Assembly (NCBI GenBank): GCA_030533445.1
Contig: JARPUW010000290.1
Location: 62,001 to 126,000, forward strand
Source of the DNA: Cyprinodon diabolis
Lineage: Eukaryota; Chordata; Actinopteri; Cyprinodontiformes; Cyprinodontidae
DNA: 64,000 bases
Direction: 5' to 3'
How positions within the stretch are numbered: position 1 is the first letter of the stretch; each line of letters begins with the position of its first letter. The notes under the pieces are model-generated. The model made no database searches, was not told where the DNA came from, and saw nothing but the letters and a program-made list of their open reading frames with translations. The position numbers were made by a program, and so were the translations under genes. This document shows, one piece after another, positions 60,116 through 64,000 of the stretch.

Positions 60116-62777
60116 CAATGAGCAATATGCCAGAATGTATGAGTGTGTATAAGGAAGAGGCTTTTATTCTGTAGAGTCCTTGTAGTCTTATTTTGAAAGT
60201 CTATCATGAATGTGCATCAAAAGATGGGTCACGCCCAGCAGTGATATAGAATCCATTTCCAAATGTTAAATCACTGGTTTTCCATGTTATTAGGTGAATA
60301 GTTGCTGTATTACAGAGTAAATTGGAGACTTTTATTGTGAAATTTGCTCTGGGGTGTGTTTTGAAAAGGTCACTAGAGTCTAATAAAAACAACCTGGAAG
60401 AGTTTGGGTCATAATGTTGAGCCATTTGCATCAATTAATGCATTAGTATAATCTAGAGGCTTTTATTTTGTAGGGTCCCTGGAGTCTTATTTTGAAAGTC
60501 CAACAGAGTTGTGTTTATAGAAAATGTTCAGATCCGTCAATGATAGTTGATTACTTTCCAATCGTTAAATCACTCTTTTTCCATTTTATTAGGGCAGTAG
60601 ATGAAGCGGAAATGGGAGGCTTTTATTTTGAAATTTGCTATAGGGTGTGTTTTAAACAGTCTCCTAGAGTCTATTCTCTAAAACGGGGTTGAGTTTGGGT
60701 CATAATGTTGAGCCATATAGGGCAATAAATATATGTAAAAAATATAGAGGCTTTTATTTTGTAGGGTCCCTGGAGTCTTATTTTGAAAGTCTATCAGTGC
60801 TGAGTGGCAAGGGAAGTGTCATGGACAGCAGTCATATAGTATCCATTTCCCAATGTTAAATCAGTCCTTTCACCCTCCATTAGATTAATATGTGCTGTTT
60901 AAAACAGCAGAGGTAAAATCTGTTTGAAGCTTGGTAACCTTGACAACGCTTAAGGAGCCTCTCACTGACACAGACAACAGCTGCACTCACTATTGGTTTC
61001 TTCTTCCCAGGCTTTTTTGTATGGGAAGAACGGCACCGAACAAACGACTACTGATCAAAAACCGTATGAGTTATTCAAAAAACATTTTCCCCATGAGCAT
61101 CAGCAATCCTTCGACTCCAACTATACCAACTTTGGTGTATGTGTGTCATTCAGAAAAATATTTATGACGAGTTGAAAACACATAGTCTGATTCGTTTCTC
61201 TCCCATCTTCAGCTCAAAAAGAATAGAGAAAGGCTGAAACTCTCATCGACTTTAGGTTGGTCTGGAGGGTTTTTAAGGAAAAGTATTAATCCTACCGTAA
61301 TTCCAAAGACATTGTGTGAGTCCAGAGGTTTCAGTCTACAAACTGACCAAAAATGGTGACTGTAGCTCCAAATATGTGGCCGTGAGGGCGAGAATAAGAT
61401 GTTTGATCTTAAAAAAATGGCCGCCTCACACTAAGATTTCAGCAGCTGCACTCTAGCAGGCTGCTGCAGAAGCTAACTGTCAGCTAGCTTCCAGGTGCTT
61501 ACCCTCCGAACAAACGACTGCTGAGCAAAAACCGTAAAAGGTATCTGAAAAATTCTTTCAGTGAAAGCAACATCTATCCTTTGTCTCAGACTGGGGTAAC
61601 CTTCATGTCTGTAGGTCTTTCACAACCCAAAACGAAGCACAAACAAAATGGTTGGCCCACCTGCTCCTCCCTTTGTTTGAACTGCAGGACCTCACTCTCA
61701 CTCACCTTTTAGCTGCTAAAGCACCCCTCCGAACAAACGACTGCTGAGTAAAAACCGTAAAAGGTATCTGAAAAATTCTTTTTATCTAAGCGACAGCTAT
61801 ATCTTGTCTTCAATTGGAGTAACTTTCATGGCTGTAGGTCATCTACAAACTGAATGGGAAGAGAAAGAAAAAGAAAAAACGTTTCATCACACCTAAGCTT
61901 CTAATTGAGCTAGCTGCAGCAGGTCACTCTCACTCAGCTTTCAGGTGCTTAAAATGTCCTCCGAACAAACGACTGCTGAGCAAAAACCGTATGAGTTATT
62001 CAAAAAAAAATTTCACCGTGAGCGTCAGTCATCCTTCGACTCCAACTATGCCAACTTTGGTGTATGTGTGTCATTCAGAAAAATATTTATGACGAGTTTA
62101 AAACACATAGTCTGATTCGTTTTTCTCCCCTCTTCTGCTCCAAAACCAATGAAAAACGGCTCTGATTTTCATCGACTTTAGGTCGGTCTGGAGGGTTTTT
62201 AAGGAAAAGTATTAATCCTACCGTAATTCCGAAGATATTGTGTGGGTCCAGAGATTTCAGTCTACAAACTGACCAAAAAAGGTGACTCTAGCTATAAATA
62301 TGTGGCCGTGAGGGCGAGTTTAAAATGTTTTTTTGTGTTTAAAAAACGCCTGCCTCACACTCTAGCTTTTCAGTTGCTCCACTCTAGCAGGCTGGATTTT
62401 GCTAAAACTTTGTGGCGCTTGAGGTCTGATTATACAAAAACCGTAGCAGTTATCAACATACCGTCTTCAGTTTTAAATAGACGAAGGATTTATCTACAAA
62501 CTGAGCTTCAAACTGTTTTTCTAGGTGAATGTATGCCGACACAGTGAAGTGCTGTTTTTTATGCTTTTTTTTTCCTCTCCCCATTCATTTCCTATGGGAT
62601 TTTTTTGCGACGTTTTCGCTAATAATTCGCAAACCTTCGGACTAATGAGAAAGTTTTATACAAGCACACATCACCCCATTGGTCCCGACGCGTGTGCCAA
62701 CTTTGGGCCCGATCCGCCAAACCGTGCGGGACTAGTTACGCGCCGAAGTTTTGGGTATACGGGAGAATTATAATAAT

Positions 62778-62843
62778 AATAATACGCGGAATAAATATGT
62801 GCAATAGTAGTAGGTGGGCCATGCCTTCGGCATGTGGCCCCCC
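62778..62843 (+). repeat. AAT-linked hairpin module in U20, 1 copy
   Basis: One 66-bp module, as in U2. Confidence 0.93.
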
Positions 62844-63116
62844 AACTAGAAAATTTCTAAAGAAATTTTGAGGGGGGCCACCTACTGCCCGTCTGGGGAA
62901 CCGGGCCAATACGGCCCTGGCAAGTGACGTCGGGGCTCCCCAGACCAACTGCTTACGCCTTTGAGGGCTGCTGAGGGAAGGAAAGAGGGCAAGTTCATGG
63001 GCAAAGAGAGCTGTGTGCCACTTGTGCTGAAATCTGGGAAATAGACGTGCACAGCGTATGATGCACAAGGGTAATATGGGTTGTCCATATTGAAACACAG
63101 TGGGTAAAGCCCAGTT

Positions 63117-63353
63117 GGCGGGCTTTGCCCGCCTGGTAGGAGCCATCTCAGTGAAGAAAAAAATCACCAATGGCGGGCTCTGCCCGCCTTCTAAGAGCCA
63201 TTGCAGTGATGAAATCACCAATGGCGGGCTCAGCCCGCCTGCTAAGAGCCATTGCAGTGATGTAATCACCTTTGGCGGGCTCCGCCCGCCTGTTACCATT
63301 GGCGGGCTCCGCCCGCCTTCTAAGAGCCATTGCAGTGATGAAATCACCAATGG
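63117..63353. repeat. GC-hairpin minisatellite in U20, 5 hairpins
   Basis: Standard beta arrangement; the third loop is GGGCTCAGCCC. Confidence 0.95.
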
Positions 63354-64000
63354 CAATGAGCAATATGCCAGAATGTATGAGTGTGTATAAGGAAGAGGCT
63401 TTTATTCTGTAGAGTCCTTGTAGTCTTATTTTGAAAGTCTATCATGAATGTGCATCAAAAGATGGGTCACGCCCAGCAGTGATATAGAATCCATTTCCAA
63501 ATGTTAAATCACTGGTTTTCCATGTTATTAGGTGAATAGTTGCTGTATTACAGAGTAAATGGGAGACTTTTATTGTGAAATTTGCTCTGGGGTGTGTTTT
63601 GAAAAGGTCACTAGAGTCTAATAAAAACAACCTGGAAGAGTTTGGGTCATAATGTTGAGCCATTTGCATCAATTAATGCATTAGTATAATCTAGAGGCTT
63701 TTATTTTGTAGGGTCCCTGGAGTCTTATTTTGAAAGTCCAACAGAGTTGTGTTTATAGAAAATGTTCAGACCCGTCAATGATAGTTGATTACTTTCCAAT
63801 CGTTAAATCACTCTTTTTCCATGTTATTAGGGCAGTAGATGAAGCGGAAATGGGAGGCTTTTATTTTGAAATTTGCTATAGGGTGTGTTTTAAACAGTCT
63901 CCTAGAGTCTATTCTCTAAAACGGGGTTGAGTTTGGGTCATAATGTTGAGCCATATAGGGCAATAAATATATGTAAAAAATATAGAGGCTTTTATTTTGT

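Larger units (their letters stand above)
58650..61953 (+). repeat. Monomer U19 (beta type), two hairpin modules
   Basis: A 3304-bp monomer with two hairpin modules and five minisatellite hairpins. A2 has CAGTCATGCTTCG. Block T shares GTATGGCG and AACCATGCGG with U14. Private changes include GGCGGGCTACGCCC and CATTGCGGTGATG in the minisatellite, GTAAATTGGAG in C1, CAGATCCGTC in C2 and CTTAAGGAGCC before A1. Confidence 0.96.
1..64000 (+). repeat. Head-to-tail macrosatellite array, 3.2 kb composite monomer
   Basis: The same ordered set of blocks recurs 20 times. The shared motif AAAATGTCCTCCGAAC places its ATG at 797, 3938, 7202, 10320, 13495, 16850, 20297, 23645, 26684, 29922, 33064, 36357, 39525, 42874, 45913, 49082, 52322, 55412, 58650 and 61954. 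Spacing runs from 3039 to 3447 bp. All copies have the same orientation, no unrelated sequence interrupts them, and neither end of the array is inside the window. Most monomers differ by scattered substitutions plus copy-number changes in internal minisatellites. No protein domain, RNA gene or mobile-element enzyme was recognised. The array could be a pericentromeric, subtelomeric or interstitial satellite; the sequence does not say which. Confidence 0.98.
61954..64000 (+). repeat. Monomer U20, left part only
   Basis: The window ends inside block C3. The visible 2047 bp hold A2 (with CAAAAAAAAATTTCACC), block T (with ACCAAAAAAGGTG), one hairpin module and five minisatellite hairpins, one with an altered loop (GGGCTCAGCCC). 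The first hairpin is followed by CTGGTAGGAGCC instead of CTGCTAGGAGCC. Blocks M and C are beta type. Confidence 0.95.

Noticed and set aside
1..64000. Possible rDNA, histone or other tandem gene cluster, given the 3.2-kb period.
   Set aside because: No rRNA, 5S, snRNA or histone sequence is recognisable in the monomer, and the longest open frames are repeat-derived.

Overview
The whole window is one head-to-tail tandem array of a composite, apparently non-coding repeat about 3.2 kb long. I see 19 complete monomers (3039 to 3447 bp, mean about 3219 bp), a partial monomer at the left edge and a partial one at the right. All are on the same strand in the same order. There is no credible protein-coding gene, rRNA, tRNA or CRISPR array. 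The sequence is eukaryotic in character: no coding density, nested satellites, (AAT)n-linked hairpin repeats. A CpG-containing block followed by (TAA)n and a CATGCC-TTC-GGCATG hairpin looks like repeats I associate with teleost fish genomes. That taxonomic guess rests on memory and is not verified.

Monomers are phased here on the motif AAAATGTCCTCCGAAC. Reading rightwards, each holds: block A2 (about 450 bp, with a TATAAATA motif); block T (about 365 bp, rich in CpG, ending in (TAA)n); zero to three 66-72 bp hairpin modules; an inverted-repeat region of about 100 bp; block M (about 170 bp); a GC-hairpin minisatellite with a 51-bp basic period and two to six hairpins; three diverged tandem copies of a roughly 295-bp block (C1, C2, C3); block A1, a diverged duplicate of A2; and two shorter relatives of the A block (b1, b2). 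The monomer is therefore built from at least four smaller repeat systems, several able to form hairpins.

Most length variation between monomers comes from the hairpin module (U2, U5, U7, U9, U11, U13, U16, U18, U19, U20) and the minisatellite. Monomer U6 is the most divergent and carries an extra A-type subrepeat. Variant bases divide monomers into an alpha type (U1, U8, U10, U14, with U2 related) and a beta type (most others), with mosaics such as U17. Near-identical segments recur at offsets of 19,228-19,229 bp (six monomers, U7-U9 versus U13-U15) and 29,126 bp (nine monomers, U1-U2 versus U10-U11). This indicates higher-order exchange, or possibly an assembly effect.

Short open frames recur in every monomer only because the repeat is homogeneous and the minisatellite and hairpin module lengths are mostly multiples of three. 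Most start at GTG or TTG, and the base changes I could find in them nearly all alter the amino acid, so I annotate none as a gene.
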